From the NCBI GenBank assembly GCA_034406555.1, contig DASCRM010000038.1, forward strand, positions 1 through 5,985: a stretch of 5,985 nt of DNA, read 5' to 3'. Source of the stretch: SHYR01 sp034406555 (GTDB taxonomy: Bacteria; Chloroflexota; Dehalococcoidia; UBA2979). Of the stretch, positions 4,901 through 5,985 are shown in pieces. The position numbers and the translations under genes were made by a program. Within the stretch, counting starts at the first letter, position 1; each line of letters opens with the position of its first letter. The notes beneath the pieces were generated by a model. The model saw only the letters and a list, made by a program, of their open reading frames with translations, was not told the DNA's origin and made no database searches.

Positions 4901-5985
4901 ATGGCTGATGCAACGATCGACCGCCCGCTACGCGGTATTCGCGTGCTCGACCTGGGGATGTTCTGGGCGGGCCCCTATTGCTGCCGCATGCTGGGCGAGG
5001 CGGGCGCGGACGTGATCAAGGTGGAGTCGCAACGACGCAGCGATCCGTTGCGGATGCAGGGCCGCGGCCTCTTCCCTGATGGCGACCCCGGCGAGCGTCC
5101 ATGGAACCGCTCCGGGATGGTAAACGAACGCAATCGCAGCAAGCGCAGCCTCGTGATCGACCTCACCTCGGAAGAGGGTTCGGCGATCTTTAAGCAGCTC
5201 GTGGCGGTCAGCGATTTGCTGGTCGAGAACTTCAGCCTCGGCGTGATGGACCGCTTCGGACTCGGCTACGACGACCTGAAGGCGATCAACCCGAAGATCG
5301 TAATGATGTCGATCACCAGTCAGGGCCTGAGCGGCCCGGAGGCGCGCTACGTCTCCTACGGGACGACGCTGGAGCAGAACGGTGGGCTGTTCGCGATCAC
5401 CGGCTACCCGCAGCGCACCCCCGGCTTCTCCAGCCTCGCCTTCCCCGACCCGATCGGCGGTATGTCGGCGGCCGGAATGGCGCTCGCCGCACTGCGCCAA
5501 GCACGCAAGACCGGAGTCGGCAGTCATGTCGATATCTCGCAGCGCGAGATGACCACGCACTTCGTCGGCGAAGCGTTCATGGAGGCGGTGATCACTGGCG
5601 AATCGCCGCGTCCGATCGGCAACCGGCACCCCCGTCACGCGCCACAGGGTGCGTACGAGTGTGCCGGCGACGACCGCTGGCTCTCGCTTACGGTCGACGG
5701 AGACGCTGCCTGGGCGGCGCTCTGCGAGCTGATCGGCGACCCCGACCTCGCTTCGCGGTACGCCTCGGTCGAGGCCCGCCGCGAGCACCATGACGAGATC
5801 GACACGGTGATCGCCGCATGGGCGGCGACGCAGGAGTTGCAGCCGGCGCTCGACGCTCTGCGCGAGGCCGGCGTGATGGCCGGGCCGGTGATGAACGCCG
5901 CCGACCTCTATGCCGACCCGCACCTGAACGCTCGCGACTATTTCGAGCCAGTCGACGACTACGAAGCGGGCACCAACCGCTATAT
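4901..5985 (+). CDS. Class III CoA-transferase (CaiB/BaiF family), second of the pair, 3' end outside window
   Basis: An open frame from ATG 4901 runs to the window edge without a stop (361 complete codons; about 390-410 would be normal, so little is missing). Landmarks: RPLRGIRVLDLGMFWAGPYC (8-27), LGEAGADVIKVE (31-42), NERNRSKRSLVIDL (75-88), LLVENFSLGVMDRFGLGYDD (106-125), SITSQGLSGP (137-146), GVGSHVDISQREM (205-217) and GNRHPRHAPQGAYECAGDDR (240-259). Glu216 occupies the position of the family's catalytic aspartate, as Glu215 does in the upstream paralogue. The two proteins share fold landmarks but differ clearly throughout, so this is an old duplication and not a recent one. The strong Shine-Dalgarno site and two-base gap argue for equal or higher expression than the first gene. 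A heteromeric enzyme like the BbsE/BbsF pair of toluene degraders is possible. Independent enzymes with different acids are equally compatible. Confidence 0.92.
   Translation, partial: MADATIDRPLRGIRVLDLGMFWAGPYCCRMLGEAGADVIKVESQRRSDPLRMQGRGLFPDGDPGERPWNRSGMVNERNRSKRSLVIDLTSEEGSAIFKQLVAVSDLLVENFSLGVMDRFGLGYDDLKAINPKIVMMSITSQGLSGPEARYVSYGTTLEQNGGLFAITGYPQRTPGFSSLAFPDPIGGMSAAGMALAALRQARKTGVGSHVDISQREMTTHFVGEAFMEAVITGESPRPIGNRHPRHAPQGAYECAGDDRWLSLTVDGDAAWAALCELIGDPDLASRYASVEARREHHDEIDTVIAAWAATQELQPALDALREAGVMAGPVMNAADLYADPHLNARDYFEPVDDYEAGTNRY

Noticed and set aside
3693..4913. 406-codon open frame on the minus strand, opposite the first CoA-transferase
   Set aside because: Its product is rich in R, H, E, V and L with no family landmarks, and the plus strand carries a full set of CaiB/BaiF motifs. 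It is an antisense shadow common in high-GC genes.
4928..5923. 331-codon open frame on the minus strand, opposite the second CoA-transferase
   Set aside because: It is an antisense shadow for the same reason. The plus-strand frame has a strong ribosome binding site and clear family motifs.

Overview
This is a GC-rich bacterial window with dense protein-coding content and no rRNA, tRNA, CRISPR array or recognisable insertion sequence. Composition and gene families fit a high-GC aerobic heterotroph such as an Actinomycetota or Chloroflexota member. No gene here is diagnostic, so that placement is a weak inference.

The window is built around a divergent promoter region at about 3530-3698. Leftward (minus strand), in order of transcription, are: an acyl-CoA carboxylase carboxyltransferase (beta-type) subunit (3529 to 1940); a broken TauE/SafE-type membrane permease (1911 to 1370), which appears to have lost its central third and its reading frame; a cytoplasmic-looking serine hydrolase of the beta-lactamase/class C fold (1284 to 184); and the first 23 codons of a probable membrane transporter (70 to the window edge). 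Rightward (plus strand) are two tandem class III (CaiB/BaiF) CoA-transferases, 3699-4898 and 4901 to the window edge. They are separated by two bases, and the ribosome binding site of the second is written into the last codons of the first.

Together the genes suggest a small carboxylic-acid utilisation locus. The CoA-transferase pair would move CoA onto an organic acid, and the carboxyltransferase would carboxylate (or transcarboxylate) an acyl-CoA. The hydrolase could open an ester or lactone, and the transporters could move the acid. The substrate cannot be read from the sequence. No biotin carboxylase, biotin carrier or regulator gene lies in the window.

The most notable non-coding structure is the 169-bp divergent intergenic region. 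It holds three successive inverted repeats: a 12-bp perfect palindrome, an 8-bp-arm repeat and a 9-bp-arm repeat. A G8 run lies just before the carboxyltransferase start. The two other non-coding gaps are shorter. 71-183 has a possible Shine-Dalgarno-masking hairpin and nothing else convincing. 1285-1369 has a dyad enclosing a TATAGT -10-like element.
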